A DNA stretch of 64,000 nucleotides, from the NCBI RefSeq assembly GCF_040958095.1, contig NC_091208.1, positions 6,818,693 to 6,882,692 on the forward strand. The letters are read 5' to 3'. Below the pieces are notes generated by a model. That model was not told the origin of the DNA. It worked only from the letters and a program-made list of their open reading frames with translations, and did not search any database. The translations under genes were made by a program, and so were the position numbers. Position 1 is the stretch's first letter, and the number at the start of each line of letters is the position of its first letter. The stretch is from Procambarus clarkii. Lineage: Eukaryota > Arthropoda > Malacostraca > Decapoda > Cambaridae. This document shows, in pieces, positions 23,610-35,432 of this stretch.

Positions 23610-24531
23610 GGGGGCGATAGAAAAGTTTTGGAAAAGTTGTTCAATGTCAACCAATATTTTTTGACTAGTTGTATATGAAAAGTGCTGAAATTGTCCCAAG
23701 TTTCAGTACTGCAGCGTAAATAGAAAGGGAGATTTTTTTTTCAACGTTTTTTGCACATTTTCAAGTCTACATTTCAGAACACACGTTACAGATATAGTTA
23801 TTTTGACACTTTTCTGACACATTAGCATATAATAAAGAATTGTTAGTTAGATAATTTCCAAAACATCTTTAGTTTTCCTAATACAAATTTTCAAAGTTCC
23901 CCAAAAAAATCATGCAAATATGGCATGTTTATTGCTATTATAAAATCAATAAATGAACTTGGAGAAAAAGGCTCTCTAGCAAATGTAGAGACATGTCCTC
24001 CACATATACTGTGTAAGTTTCATGTAAATTGAATAAAAAATGAAAGTTTTGTAAACGCTTATGTCAATTGAAAAAAAAGCAAATAATAAAGTCTAAGGTT
24101 CTAAAATCTGTGGCTGAGGTTGACATCAACCAATTTTCTCCAAAATTGGCATCCTTACAGATAGGCTTACATGCAGTCAGGTGTGTAAGTTTTAAGCAAA
24201 TCGTCAAAAAAAACAAAAATGAAAAAAAATCAATTTTTTTTAACTAAAATTTTTTTCCAATTAAATTAATTATAATATTTGTTTAATATATGCTATTGTG
24301 ATAGCTGAGCGTCATAGATATGATTTCAGTTGACACTTTTGTTTGATAATCGTTTATGACCATTTTGGCATAATTTTCACACCTACTTCAATATTTTTTT
24401 TCCCTTCCTATTTATGCTACGATGCTGAAATTTGAACCAGATGAAACACTTTTCATATAGAACTTGTCGAAAACGTTTGATTGAAATCGAACGAGTTTTC
24501 ATTTATTGCATTTTTGGAACCAAACGCTCCC
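23610..24531. mobile_element. Long-TIR non-autonomous DNA element (922 bp) in A1
   Basis: The ends are inverted: GGGGGCG at the left, CGCTCCC at the right (CGCCCCC in A2-A4). Inside, TGTATATGAAAAGTG and a stretch through TTTCAG...GTAAATAGAAAGGGA at 23665-23740 are matched in reverse by 24395-24465. The arms are about 130 bp and clearly diverged from each other. In A2-A4 both flanks are TTAT, a possible 4-bp target duplication. No transposase. Confidence 0.6.
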
Positions 24532-25331
24532 TTATGTAAATGTTTTCCCAATCTATATTAGCAGCTCTGGTTTGATGGGAGGAAAATGCTAAAGTTTGTA
24601 TAGAAGAGAGGATGAGAAGGGAAAGAAGAGAGGATGAGAAGGGAAGAGAGTGAAGAAGATGAAGGGCCAAAGGGATTCTGATTTGGGCTGCTTTAGATAA
24701 GTGCTTTCAGCAAAGTATTTTCTTTACCTTTACCTGAAACTTTGTTTTGTGACATTGTAGCTAATTTTACAGCGATGTATAAATTTATACAATGTAACAG
24801 TTTTTGGCATTGGGTAATATATATTTTGTAATTGTTTGTCTCCAAAATGTAGAAAATCGTTAATATTTTTTAGAAACTTGCCCTAGAGAGTTTACGGAAG
24901 ATGTCTAGGGCAAGGATCAAAGGCACAATTTAAAGCGTAAAGGCAATAATATCCATTTTTTCCCCTACATTGGAGGCATAACAAATTTGAAAACAATACA
25001 CATTCAGCTACTCTTTCTAACGCTTCCCAACGTCAAGAAACTTTCGTATTAAAGTGCCCTTATCCTAACCAAACAGAAAACGGGACAGCATGTCACTTTC
25101 GCGAGCCACTTCTGTTTTCTACGACTACTTTTGGTCTTAGATAGACTATACGTCAAAATGCGACGTTGTATTAGGAGGACGGCTTGACACGCTACCCAGG
25201 GGAAATGGCTGTAATGTTACAGTGTATTATGTAATGAGGTTGGTGTCAGGCTCTGTATTTTAATGAATTATTTCCGTTAAACACGACGGTGTGAAGTAGA
25301 ACAACTTCACAGTACTCAGTGACACATTTAG

Positions 25332-25343
25332 GGTCACGTGACC
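25332..25343. promoter_or_regulatory. Palindromic E-box GGTCACGTGACC (A1)
   Basis: A 12-bp perfect palindrome centred on CACGTG, a bHLH-zip type site by known consensus. It sits 22 bp before the CRE array. Also at 35399-35410, 40368-40379, 46680-46691 and 52619-52630, always at the same place. Confidence 0.5.
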
Positions 25344-25365
25344 AAGCACTGACAGTGAGAGGTGA

Positions 25366-26091
25366 CCAGTGACGTCATGCACTAAGCAGGACCCCAGTGA
25401 CGTCATGCACTAAACAGGACACCAGTGACGTCATGCACTAAGCAGCACCCCAGTGACGTCATACACTAAGAAGGATCCAAGTGACGTCATGCACTAAGCA
25501 GGACTCCAGTGACATCATACACTAAGCAGGACACCAGTGACGTCATGCACTACGCAGAACTCCAGTGACGTCATGCACGAAGCAGGACCCCAGTGACGTC
25601 ATGCACTAAGCCGGACCCCAGTGACGTCATGCACTGAGCAGGACCCCAGCTACGTCATGTACTAAGCATGACCCCCAGTAATGTCATACACTAAGCAGGA
25701 CCCCAGTGACATCATGCACTAAGCAGGACCCCAGTGACGGCATGCACTAAGCAGAACCCTAGTGACGTCATGGACTAAGCAGGACCCCAGTGACGTCAGG
25801 CACTAAGCAGGACCCAAGTGACGTCATGCACTAAGCAGGACCCCAGTGACGTCATGCACTAAGCAGGACCCCAGTGACGTCATGCACTAGGCAGGACCCC
25901 ATTGACGTCAATGCACTAAGCAGGACCCCAGTAACGGCAGGCACTAAGCAGGCCCCCAGTGACGTCATGCACTAAGCAGGACACCAGTGACGTCATGCAC
26001 TAAGCAGGGCCCCAGTGACGTCATGCACTAATCAGAACCCCAGTAACGTCATGCACTAAGCAGGACCCAGTGACGTCATGCACTAAGCAGG
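25366..26091. repeat. 28-bp minisatellite with TGACGTCA palindromes, array 1
   Basis: Unit CCAGTGACGTCATGCACTAA plus GCAGGACC, about 26 copies. Roughly three quarters keep an intact TGACGTCA, the consensus cAMP response element bound by CREB/ATF bZIP proteins. Variants are TGACATCA, TAACGTCA and TGACGGCA. No gene adjoins it. Confidence 0.93.
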
Positions 26092-27714
26092 CTTCCTCAT
26101 GAATGTGAGGACTCTGACATGTGAATGGACTCACTGCTCTGTGCAGTGATCATTGTAAGGCACTGTTAAACACCTTCTTTCTGGTTGTTTCTTCAGTTCA
26201 ACAGCAATATCTCAATATTTCTGTACTCAACACTGCATTGTGTTGATGCAGTGTGCACTGCATCTTGTAACACTGCATCCAGTTACAGGATAAGGATTTG
26301 GGATAGGACTGGGAAGGAAGGAATGGTGCCCAGTAGCTAAGTGATCCCCACTTACTGACGACTGTGACAGTGGCCTAAGAATACGGTACACAAAGGGGAT
26401 ATTAATAAGGTATTTAAAATATCAACACAATTTCTGTTAGAATGAAACATAAAAAAATTCAATATAACATTTACCCATTAAATCGGTATAGAAAACCACG
26501 AGCATATGTGTGCAGGATATTAATAATTATTACTTTTTATATATTATTAATTAATGACAAGAAAACATTTTAATAAAAAAAATGAAAATTAATATAAAAT
26601 TAAAAAAGAAAAATAATTATTTCTTAAATTTTTAGGTACATTAAAAAATTATAACATAAAACTTTACTATGTTTATATTCTTTAAATTATCTTTATTTAT
26701 ATTTAAAGAAACTTAACAAAATTACATAAATACAAAACATTTCTTAAAATTTTGAGTACACAAAGCACCCGTAAAACTTTAATGTCGGCAGCGGGCTTTG
26801 ATCATATATCTACTGTGTAATACGGTGATCGTCGCATTTGTTAGTGTTGGGGACACTTAGCTATCGTGTTCTGAGACCAGTAGTTGTCAAAGAATTTAAC
26901 CATTCATCATGTGAATTTTAATGTTAGTGTTACGGTCAGGTGGCCACAGAACAGTAAACCTACAGCCAGCAGGTGGCCACAGAGCAGTAAGCCTAGAGTC
27001 AGCAGGTGGCCACAAGGGACGAGAACAGCCTTGATATATAATGATAAATTACACTGTTGCACTTTTATTAATTACTCAGGTTCGTCATTTAACGGAGACT
27101 CAGTGTAATAAGGGCACCCTAATATCATCTCATGTAAATGCTGATTTAATGTTTTCCCAACTATATTGACAGCTCTTGTTTGATAGTGAGAAGATGCAAA
27201 ATTATGTAGAGAAGAGAGGGAGAGAGGAATAGAGGGATAGAGGAAGAAAGGGTGAGAGGGAGGGAAGGAAGGAGAAGATGAAGGGAAAAGGGATAATGAT
27301 TCAGACTGCTACAGATAAAGGCTTTCAGCAATGTCTTTTACATTTCCTTCTCTTTACATATACCTAAATTTCTGTTTTGTGACATTGAAAACATTTTTAC
27401 AGCAATGTATAAATTTATACAATGAAACAGTGTTTGGCCCTGGATAATATAAACTTTTTTTAATTGATTATGCCTCCAGAATGTAGAAAATAGTTATTAT
27501 TTTTTAGAAACTTGCCTTAGAGAGTTTACGGAAGATGTCTAGGGCAAAGGTCAAGGGCACAATTTAAAGCTTTAAGGTAATAATATCAATTTTTTGTCTA
27601 CATTGGAGGCATAACAAATTTGAAAAGAGTACATACTCAGGAAGTGTGTATTCTGAGTGTGTACGGACGCCTGACAACTGGGTGGACAGCGCATCTTTAG
27701 ACTCCTTTTTTAGT

Positions 27715-27891
27715 TTAGAAAAATATTTCATTATAAATATTGAATTCCATGAATCTGGACCCTGGGGCTGAGTGCAAAGGCATGTTGTCAATTTCTCTTG
27801 CAAAATCTGCCTCGCTCGTGTTGATATCAATTATATTTACAGGGGTCTGGATATCACGCATAAAGACGTTGTCCGGATCTTTCACTTTCAT
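27715..27891 (-). CDS. Small conserved hypothetical ORF, 58 codons (A1)
   Basis: ATG at 27891 (MKVKDPDNVFMRDIQTPVN..., then DINTSEADFAREIDNMP and SRFMEFNIYNEIFF) and TAA at 27715. The same frame is open in A2 (42752-42928), A3 (49064-49240) and A4 (54993-55169). The few differences I read include two silent ones (TTT/TTC, CAG/CAA) and one M/L change. Composition is protein-like and acidic. The older left-edge copy near 21600-21770 carries a one-base insertion but keeps most residues. No family recognised; it may be a decayed exon. Confidence 0.35.
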   Translation of the reverse strand: MKVKDPDNVFMRDIQTPVNIIDINTSEADFAREIDNMPLHSAPGSRFMEFNIYNEIFF

Positions 27892-27944
27892 GTTTTTATA
27901 GTTGTACTGTATTGCTATACAGTACTGTATTGTACTGTATTGCT

Positions 27945-28638
27945 ATAACCATAACCAGGCACTGCATCACCAACCTCAAAAAGGCCCTGAACAACATCAA
28001 CACCAGCCTCCACACCCTCAGCCACAACATAACCATAACCAGGCACTGCATCACCAACCTCAACAAGGCTCTGAACAACATCAACACCGGCCTCCACACC
28101 CTCTGCCATAACATAACCATAACCAGGCACTGCATCACTAACCTCAACAAGGCCCTGAACAACATCAACACCAGCCTCCACACCCTCAGCCACAACATAA
28201 CCATAACCAGACACTGCATCACCAACCTCAACAAGGCCCTGAACAACATCAACACCAGCCTCCACACCCTCAGCCACAACATAACCATAACCAGGCACTG
28301 CATCACCAACCTCAACAAGGCCCTGAACAACATCAACACCAGCCTCCACACCCTCAGCCACAACATAACCATAACCAGGCACTGCATCACCAACCTCAAC
28401 AAGGCCCTGAACAACATCAACACCAGCCTCCACACCCTCAGCCACAACATAACCATAACCAGGCACTGCACCACTAACCTCAACAAGGCCCTGAACAACA
28501 TCAACACCAGCCTCCACACCCTCAGCCATAACATAACCATAACCAGGCACTGCATCACCAACCTCAACAAGGCCCTGAACAACATCAACACCAGCCTCCA
28601 CACCCTCAGCCAAAACAGAACCATAACCAGGCACTGTA
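27945..28638. repeat. 84-bp minisatellite array 2 (8.3 units)
   Basis: Preceded by TACTGTATTGCTATACAG hairpin repeats and followed by a run of G. Confidence 0.92.
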
Positions 28639-29368
28639 CCCAATTACAGGATAAGGATTTGGGATTGAACGGGGTATGGGGGGGGGGGAAAGAAGGAATG
28701 GTGCCCAGCAGCTAAGTGATCCCCACTTACTGACGACTGTGACAGTGGCCTAAGAATACGGTTCACAAAAGGGATATTAATAGGTATTTAAAGTATGAAC
28801 AAAAAATTTCTGGTGAAATGAAACATCAAAAATTGTGAAAATAAAAATTACCCATTAAATCAGTATAGAAAAACATGACCAAACGACCATATATGTGTGT
28901 GTGTGTTTGTTGGTTTTGGTTGATAGGGAGGGAGGTAGAGAAAGATATTAAAAATTATTACTTCCTAAATATAATGAGTTCGTGCCATGAAATATTTTAT
29001 TATGACGATTTAATTAGGAATATAAAATTATAAAACAGGTATTAATTAATGTTTAAATTTTTTTAGACATTTCAAATTTTTTAACACAAAACTTTCCTCT
29101 CTTTTTATTTTTCAAAAATATATAAATTATATTTAAAGAATCTTAAATCTAATTATACGATTTTGCTTAACATATAAAATTTTGAGTGTACATTTCACAT
29201 ATAAAAGTTTACGGTGGGCAGGGATCATATAGTTACTGTGTATTACGGTGGTCGCACAGTTGTTAGTGTATGGGGGGAGATTTAGCTACTGTGTACCGTG
29301 TTCTGATGCCAATAGTTGTCAAAGAAACTATCCATTCAACAGGAGTTTCTTATTGTTAGTGTTTTGAT
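28639..29368. other. AT-rich spacer of unit B, no gene
   Basis: Diverged counterpart of 26290-26935: shares GTGATCCCCACTTACTGACG, then GTGACAGTGGCCTAAGAATA. Contains a short GT run at about 28891. Confidence 0.6.
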
Positions 29369-30280
29369 CAGGTGGCCACGGAGCAGTATGCCAAGAGCCA
29401 GCAGGTGGCCACAGAGCCGTAAGCCTAGAGCCAACAGGTGGCCATAGAGCCGTAAGCCTAGAGCCAGCAGGTGGCCACAGAGCCGTTAGGATAGAGCCAA
29501 CAGTTGGCTACAGAGCAGTAAGCCTAGAGCCAGCAGGTGGCCACAGAACAGTAAGCCTAGCAGGTGGCCACAGAGGAGTAACCCTAAAGAGAACAGGTGG
29601 CCACAAAGGAGTTCGCCTAGAGTAAACAGGTGGCAACAGAGCAGTAAGCCCAGAGCCTGCAAGTGGCCACAGAATAGTAATCCTAGAGCCAGTAGGAGGC
29701 AACAGAGCAATAAGCCTAGCGCCTGCAGGTGGTCACAGAGCATTAACCCTAGCGCCAGCAGGTGGCACCAGAGCAATAAGCCTAGAGTCAGCAGGTGTCC
29801 ACAGAGCAGTAAGACTAGAGCCAGCAGGTGGCCACAGAGCACTAACCCTAGCGCCAGCAAGTGGCCACAGAGCAGCAAGCCAAGAGCCAGCAGGTGGCCA
29901 CAGAACACTAACCCTAGCGCCAGCAGGTGTCCACAGAGCAGTAAGACTAGAGCCAGCAGGTGGCCACAGAGCACTAACCCTAGCACCTGCAGGCGGCCAC
30001 AGAGCACTAACCCTAGCACCTGCAGGTGGCCACAGAGCACTAACCCTAGCGCCAGCAGGTGGCAACAGAGCAGTAAGCCTAGAGTCAGCAGGTGTCTACA
30101 GAGCAGTAAGCCTAGAGCCAGCAGGTGGCCACAGAGCACTAACCCTAGCGCCAGCAGGTGTCCACAGAGCAGTAAGCCTAGAGCCAGCAGGTGGCCACAG
30201 AGCACTAAGCCTAGAGTCAGCAGTTGGTAACAGTCCACTAAACTTAGAGCTAACAGGTTCCCACAACGGGAGAGAACAGC
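29369..30280. repeat. 33-bp minisatellite, about 27 copies
   Basis: Unit CAGGTGGCCACAGAGCAGTA plus AGCCTAGAGCCAG. Its length is a multiple of 3, so a long leucine-rich frame (LALGLLLCGHL repeats) stays open on the minus strand from 30238 to 29486; I treat that as incidental. It expands the short cluster seen in the A units. Confidence 0.92.
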
Positions 30281-30600
30281 TTAATAATACAGTGCCACAT
30301 TACACTATTATTATAATAAGCGTTTATATCCTTTTAGTTAGTTTAAATGTCATACAATTACCAATTTGTGCTCAAAAAGTTAAATAATCAAAAACTCTAT
30401 AGTTGAATAGAGATCATTGTGAGGCTGTTGGACAGTTGTTTAGCATTTCACTTATGTGCTGTTGTTGGAGTTAATTGTTAAACAATAAGTCAAACTAACC
30501 ATCAATCTGAACAAGCTGAAATATTAATATAATTTAGTCATGTGTTTACTAATTATTACTTACTTACGGGTTTGGTGGAATATACGTGTACTAACACCTG

Positions 30601-30835
30601 TCAAACACCTGACACATACACTTGTCATACATTATACACCTGGCACATACACTTGTCATACATTATACACCTGGCACATACACTTGTCATACATTATACA
30701 CCTGGCACATACACTTGTCATACATTATACACTTGGCACATACACTTATCATATATTATACACCTGGCACATACACTTCTCATACATTATACACCTGGCA
30801 CATACACTTGTCATACATTATACATTATACACATG
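30601..30835. repeat. 31-bp minisatellite, about 7 copies
   Basis: CTTGTCATACATTATACACC plus TGGCACATACA recurs at 30621, 30652, 30683 and onward. Confidence 0.9.
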
Positions 30836-30997
30836 CGAGTGAATGTATAATGAGTTGCCAGGTGATCGTTCGTAAATATATTTCTTGGAATGAATGTATT
30901 TGTACTTGTTTAAAGGCAGTTATTATAGATGACATCCAAAACAATTAGTATGGTAAAAATTACCAGTACTCGAACCATTCCTGTTTATAAATATATG

Positions 30998-31390
30998 ACG
31001 TAAATGGTCTTCCAGAGAGAATAAACTCATTCCTCTCAATGTTTACTAATGATGCGACAATGATGAAGAGGCTGAGGTTGGAGGTAACTAGCATAAGGCG
31101 TTAAGATGATCTTGACACAATGACTAAATGGTTCAAGGAATGGCTACTTGAGTTCAACTCAAGTAAGTGAAAAGTCATGACACTAGGTGTAGAGGTTAGG
31201 AGGCCAGACGCAAGATATCAAGTGGCAGAGGAAATTCTTGAAGAATCTGGTAGAGAGAAGGATTTAATGGTTGATATATCACCGAACCTGTCTCCTATAG
31301 AAAGGATATTATCAGCCAGTTTACATAGTCCTTTTTATAACTATAAAGACCATCGAGCATACATAGACGCAATGGACAATTAGATAGTAG
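30998..31390 (+). pseudogene. LINE reverse transcriptase remnant, palm region
   Basis: Reads INSFLSMFTNDATMMKRL, where FxNDA replaces the catalytic F-A-D-D box. Then come stops, DLDTMTKWFKEWLLEFNSSK, KVMTLGVEVRRPDARYQV, REKDLMVDISPNLSP. These are the standard successive blocks of arthropod CR1/jockey-like RTs after the catalytic box. Two in-frame stops and the changed catalytic box make it inactive. Confidence 0.65.
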
Positions 31391-31454
31391 AATTTCTTAC
31401 TATTCACTTTATAGAGCGCGGAAAAAAATAAAGCTAAAAACCAATCTTAAATAT

Positions 31455-31580
31455 TGGTAGGCCTAATATATATTAGGCCTAATATATGCTATATTAGGCC
31501 TAATATAGTACATATATGTACTATATTAGGCCTAATATAGCACATATATGTACTATATTAGGCCTCAGCGCGTATTAGGC
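31455..31580. repeat. Chain of palindromes bounded by AGGCCT
   Basis: Consecutive palindromes share AGGCCT ends: a perfect 24-bp one at about 31458-31481, a near-perfect one to about 31501, a perfect 38-bp one at 31496-31533 (centre GTACATATATGTAC) and a one-mismatch 38-bp one at 31528-31565. Adjacent units overlap by the AGGCCT. Confidence 0.85.
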
Positions 31581-31659
31581 CTTGGAAGGTTAGGTTAGGT
31601 TAAGTTTTCTTTGCAACATCAGTAAAAAAAATCCAGTTTGTCCATACACAATAGTTCCT

Positions 31660-32095
31660 ATTTCTACTTTTCAATTGCCTTGTACGTCAATATAAGTACT
31701 ATGGCGCTCATCGTTACTATTAGTACTAGCGTAAGAGGTGATTGGGCTACATCACCGGCATATACTACGTTGGCCATCATAAGTACTACCTTTAAAAATT
31801 TGTGTAAGATAATATTCAGAACCTCGTATACCACGTACGTCAGACCAATGCTGGAGTATGCAACTCCGACCGCGGAGTTCATATCTAGTCAAACATAATA
31901 CATTTGTGATAAAGTTCAGTGGTATGCTACCAGACAAAGTCCAGTAACTTAGAGGAATGAGTCTCGAAAAAGGATATGGGAATAAAACCACACCTTGCTA
32001 GAAAACAAAAATGTTTAGGGAGATATGATTACCATATACAAAATTACCAGGGAGACTTTGTTAAGGATCAGATTATTGATCAAATGAAATGCCCG
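31660..32095 (+). pseudogene. LINE reverse transcriptase remnant, C-terminal region
   Basis: Contains TTYVRPMLEYATPTAEF, then DKVQWYATRQSPVT and a basic region. This is the RPxLEYA...KVQ..ATR block that follows the RT in the same LINE families. Several stops. Separated from the palm fragment by the palindromes and about 80 bp of unrelated sequence. Confidence 0.6.
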
Positions 32096-32172
32096 TAGTT
32101 GTGGAGGCAGACTCCATACACAGTTGCAAATGCAAATATGATAGAACCAACAGGTTCAGGAACCTGGACCCC

Positions 32173-32243
32173 AGTTGACTAACAGTTGAGAGGCGGGCCC
32201 AGAGAACCAGAGCTCAACCTCTGCAAGCACAACAAGGTGAGTA
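32173..32243 (+). mobile_element. LINE 3' tail
   Basis: ACAGTTGAGAGGCGGGCCCA, GAGCTCAACCTCTGCAAGCA, CAACAAGGTGAGTAA. It lies just downstream of the RT remnant and is nearly repeated at the end of the SINE. Confidence 0.6.
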
Positions 32244-32264
32244 AACACACACATACCCAGCTAC

Positions 32265-32565
32265 CGGGGGTCTGGTGGGTATGGTAGCTGAGCGGACAGC
32301 GCGCAGGACTTTTAATTCTGTGACCCAGGTTCGATTCCTGGACCAGGCAGAAACAAATGGGCAAAGTTTATTTCACCCTGATGCCCCTGTTACCTAGCAA
32401 TAAATAGGTACCTAGGAGTTAGACAGCTGTCACGGAGCGGTTTCCTGGGTGTGTGTGTGGGAGAAAAAGAAATGAGAAAAAAAACATTAGTTAGTAGTAA
32501 GTTACAGTTGATTGACAGTTGAGAGGCGGGCCAAAATGCTGAGCTCAACTCCCGCAAGAACAACT
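32265..32565 (+). mobile_element. tRNA-Lys-derived SINE
   Basis: The head contains a pol III A box TAGCTGAGCGG (32285-32295) and B box GGTTCGATTCC (32328-32338), 32 bp apart. An anticodon arm CAGGA-CTTTTAA-TTCTG reads TTT, i.e. tRNA-Lys(UUU)-like. A body follows (CCTGTTACCTAGCAATAAAT, GTCACGGAGCGGTTTCCTGG), then a tail GACAGTTGAGAGGCGGGCC and CTCAACTCCCGCAAGAACAA shared with the LINE tail at 32173-32243. It ends in AACTAGGTGAATAC repeats. Confidence 0.75.
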
Positions 32566-32950
32566 AGGTGAATACAACTAGGTGAATACAACTAGGTGAA
32601 TATAACTAGGTGAATACAACTAGGTGAATACAACTAGGTGAATACAAATAGGTGAACACAAATAGGTGAATACAACTAGATGAATACAACTAGGTGAATA
32701 CAACTAGGTGAATACAACTAGGTGAATACAACTAGGTGATTACAACTAGGTGAATACAACTAGGTGAATACAACTAGGTAAATACAACTAGATGAATACA
32801 ACTAGGTGAATACAACTAGATGAATACAACTAGATGAATACAACTAGGTGAATACAACTAGGTGAATACAACTAGGTGAATACAACTAGATGATTACAAC
32901 TAGGTGAATACAACTAGGTGAATACAACTAGGTTAATATAACTAGGTGAA
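32566..32950. repeat. 14-bp minisatellite AACTAGGTGAATAC, about 27 copies
   Basis: Continuous with the 3' end of the SINE, so it probably grew from the element's tail repeat. Variants AGATGAATAC and AAATAGGTGAA occur. Confidence 0.92.
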
Positions 32951-32979
32951 ACGGGGGAAGTAAATATAATATAACCAAA

Positions 32980-33663
32980 CAAATACATCTCCCCCCACAA
33001 ATAAATACATCTCCCCCACAAACAAATACATCTCCCCCCACAAACAAATACATCTCCCACCACAAACAAATACATCTCCCCCCACAAACAAATACATCTC
33101 CCACCACAAACAAATACATCTCCCCCAACAAACAAATACATCTCCCACCACAAACAAATACATCGTCCACCACAAACAAATACATCTCCCCCCACAAACA
33201 AATACATCTCTCACCACAAACAAATACATCTCCCACCACAAACAAATACATCTCCCCCCACAAACAAGTACATCTCCCCCCACAAACAAATACATCTCCC
33301 CCCACAAACAAATACATCTCCCACCACAAACAAGTACATCTCCCCCCACAAACAAATACATCTCCCACCACAAACAAATACATCTCCCACTACAAACAAG
33401 TACATCTCCCCCCACAAACAAATACATCTCCCACCACAAACAAGTACATCTCCCCCCACAAACAAATACATCTCCCCCCCACAAACAAATACATCTCCCA
33501 CCACAAACAAATACATCTCCCCCTACAAACAAATACATCTCCCCCCACAAACAAATACATCTCCCCCCACAAACAAATACATCTCCCCCCACAAACAAAT
33601 ACATCTCCCACCACAAACAAATACATCTCCCAACACAAACAAATACATCTCGCCCCACAAACA
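32980..33663. repeat. 22-bp minisatellite, about 31 copies
   Basis: Unit ACAAACAAATACATCTCCCC plus CC or ACC. Strong strand asymmetry (no G on the plus strand except rare AAGTAC). Open frames on the minus strand are a result of the repeat. Confidence 0.92.
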
Positions 33664-33888
33664 CCGAATTAGGTCAAACGTCCAACACAAGTTGAACAAA
33701 CACAAATATAATACCATTCAGCAAGGACAACATAACATTTACCCTGTCCCCACTCAAACAAAGAAAAACACCAAATTTACAAAAAAACGGAAGAGTCGGA
33801 GCCCGCCAAAACACAGTAAGACCAAACCCCACTCCATCAAATAAAGAACTAACAACATTAACAGCAACAGAAACCAATATAAAACATC
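33664..33888. other. Short spacer, no gene
   Basis: AC-rich unique sequence between two minisatellites. Confidence 0.5.
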
Positions 33889-34815
33889 ATAAAAAATTAT
33901 ATATCATTGTAAACCAATTTTTGAACCATTCTAAACCATTACAAAACATTATAAATCACAATAAACCATTATAAATCACAATAAACCATTATAAACCACT
34001 ACAATCCACTATAAACCTTTATAAACCATTATAAACCATTATAAAACTCTATAAATCATTTTAAACAGCAATAAACTATTATAAACCACTATAAACCACT
34101 ATGAACCACTATGAACCACTATAAGCCATATAAACCACTATAAACCATTATATACCACTATAAACTATTATAAACCACTATAACCAATACAATCCACTAT
34201 AAGCCACTATAAACCACTATAAACCACTATAAACCATTATAAACCATTAAAACCATTATTAACCATTATAAACCACTATAAACTATTATAAACCATTATA
34301 AACCATTAAAAACCATTATAACCATTATAAACCACAATAAACCATTAAAAACCATTATAAACCCCAATAAACCATTATAAACCACTATAAACCATTATAA
34401 ACTACTGTAAATCATTATAAACCACTATAAACCATAATAAACCACTATAAACCACAATAAACCATTATAAACCACAATAAACCATTATAAACCACTATAA
34501 ACCATTATAAACCACTATAAACCATTATAAACCTCTATAAACCATTATAAACCATTATAAATCACTATAACTAACTACAATCAATTATAAACCACTATAA
34601 ACCATTATAAACCACTATAAACCATTATAAACCACTATAAACCACTATAAACCATTATAAATCACAATAAACCATTATAAACCACTATAAACCACAATTA
34701 ACCATTATAAACCACTATAAACCACGATAAACCATTATAAACCATTATAAACTAATATAAACCACTATAAACCAATATTAACCACAATAAACCGTTATAA
34801 ACCACTATAACTAAC
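33889..34815. repeat. 10-bp repeat (ATAAACCATT/ATAAACCACT), about 92 copies
   Basis: Runs of TAAACCACTA and TAAACCATTA in exact 10-bp register for over 900 bp with only occasional slips. Almost no G on the plus strand. Confidence 0.92.
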
Positions 34816-35432
34816 TAACTAAACCACGAGAAAAGAGAAGAGAAGGGGGAGAGGGAAGGGAAAGGAGAAGATGAAGATGAAAGGAAAAGGGATAATGATT
34901 TGGGCTGCTATAGAAAAGTGCTTTCAGCGAAGTATTCTCTTTTCATTTACCTAAAACTTTGTTTCGTGAGAATATATACATTTTTACAGCGATGTATAAA
35001 TTTATACAATGTAACAGTTTTTGGCACTGAGTAATATTTTTTTAATTGCTTATGCCTCCAAATTCTAGAAATTGTTTATTATTTTTTAGAAACTTGCCTT
35101 AGATAGCTTAGGGAAGATGTCAAGGGCAAAGATCAAAGGCAAGTCTTAAGGTAATAATACTTTTCTATTCCGCTTCTATTTCCTAGTACGATTACTTTTG
35201 GTCCTTGGTAGAGTGTACGTCAAAATGCGACGTTCTATTAGGAGGACGGCTTGACACGCTACCCAGGGGTAATGGCTGTAATGTTACAGTGTATTATGTA
35301 ATGAGGTTGGTGTCAGGCTCTGTATTTTAATGAATTATTTCCGTTAAACACGACGGTGTAAAGTAGAACAACTTCACAGTACTCAGTGACACATTTAGGG
35401 TCACGTGACCAAGTACTGACAGTGAGAGGAGA

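Larger units (their letters stand above)
21786..27944. repeat. Macrosatellite unit A1
   Basis: First of four ~6-kb units. Order: 84-bp array, G-run, AT-rich spacer, 33-bp repeat cluster (22954-23165), hairpin (23279-23300), long-TIR MITE (23610-24531), purine-rich GAGAGGATGAGAAGGGAA duplication, palindromic E-box (25332-25343), 28-bp CRE array (25366-26091), a second AT-rich spacer, a short 33-bp cluster (about 26937-27012), purine-rich stretch, small conserved ORF, TACTGTATTGCTATACAGTA hairpins. It matches A2-A4 block for block with scattered substitutions. Confidence 0.85.

Noticed and set aside
25366..26091. Possible CRISPR array (28-bp regular repeats)
   Set aside because: Repeats are head-to-tail with no unique spacers, in a eukaryotic context.
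21726..28643. Minus-strand elastin-like frame (VPGYGYVV...) in the 84-bp arrays
   Set aside because: It is the antisense of the better supported heptad frame; codon third positions are not biased in a way that favours it.
29486..30238. Leucine-rich 250-codon frame with LALGLLLCGHL repeats
   Set aside because: Consequence of a 33-bp (11-codon) minisatellite; no start context, signal or flanking coding sequence.
31588..31604. Telomere-like GGTTA repeats
   Set aside because: Only about three units; not a telomeric array.
32285..32350. Functional tRNA-Lys gene
   Set aside because: A and B boxes and the anticodon arm are present, but acceptor pairing is poor and the sequence continues into a SINE body and tail.
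32914..33664. Minus-strand VGGDVFVCGGRC repeat frames
   Set aside because: Artefact of the stop-free 22-bp repeat; open in all three minus frames.
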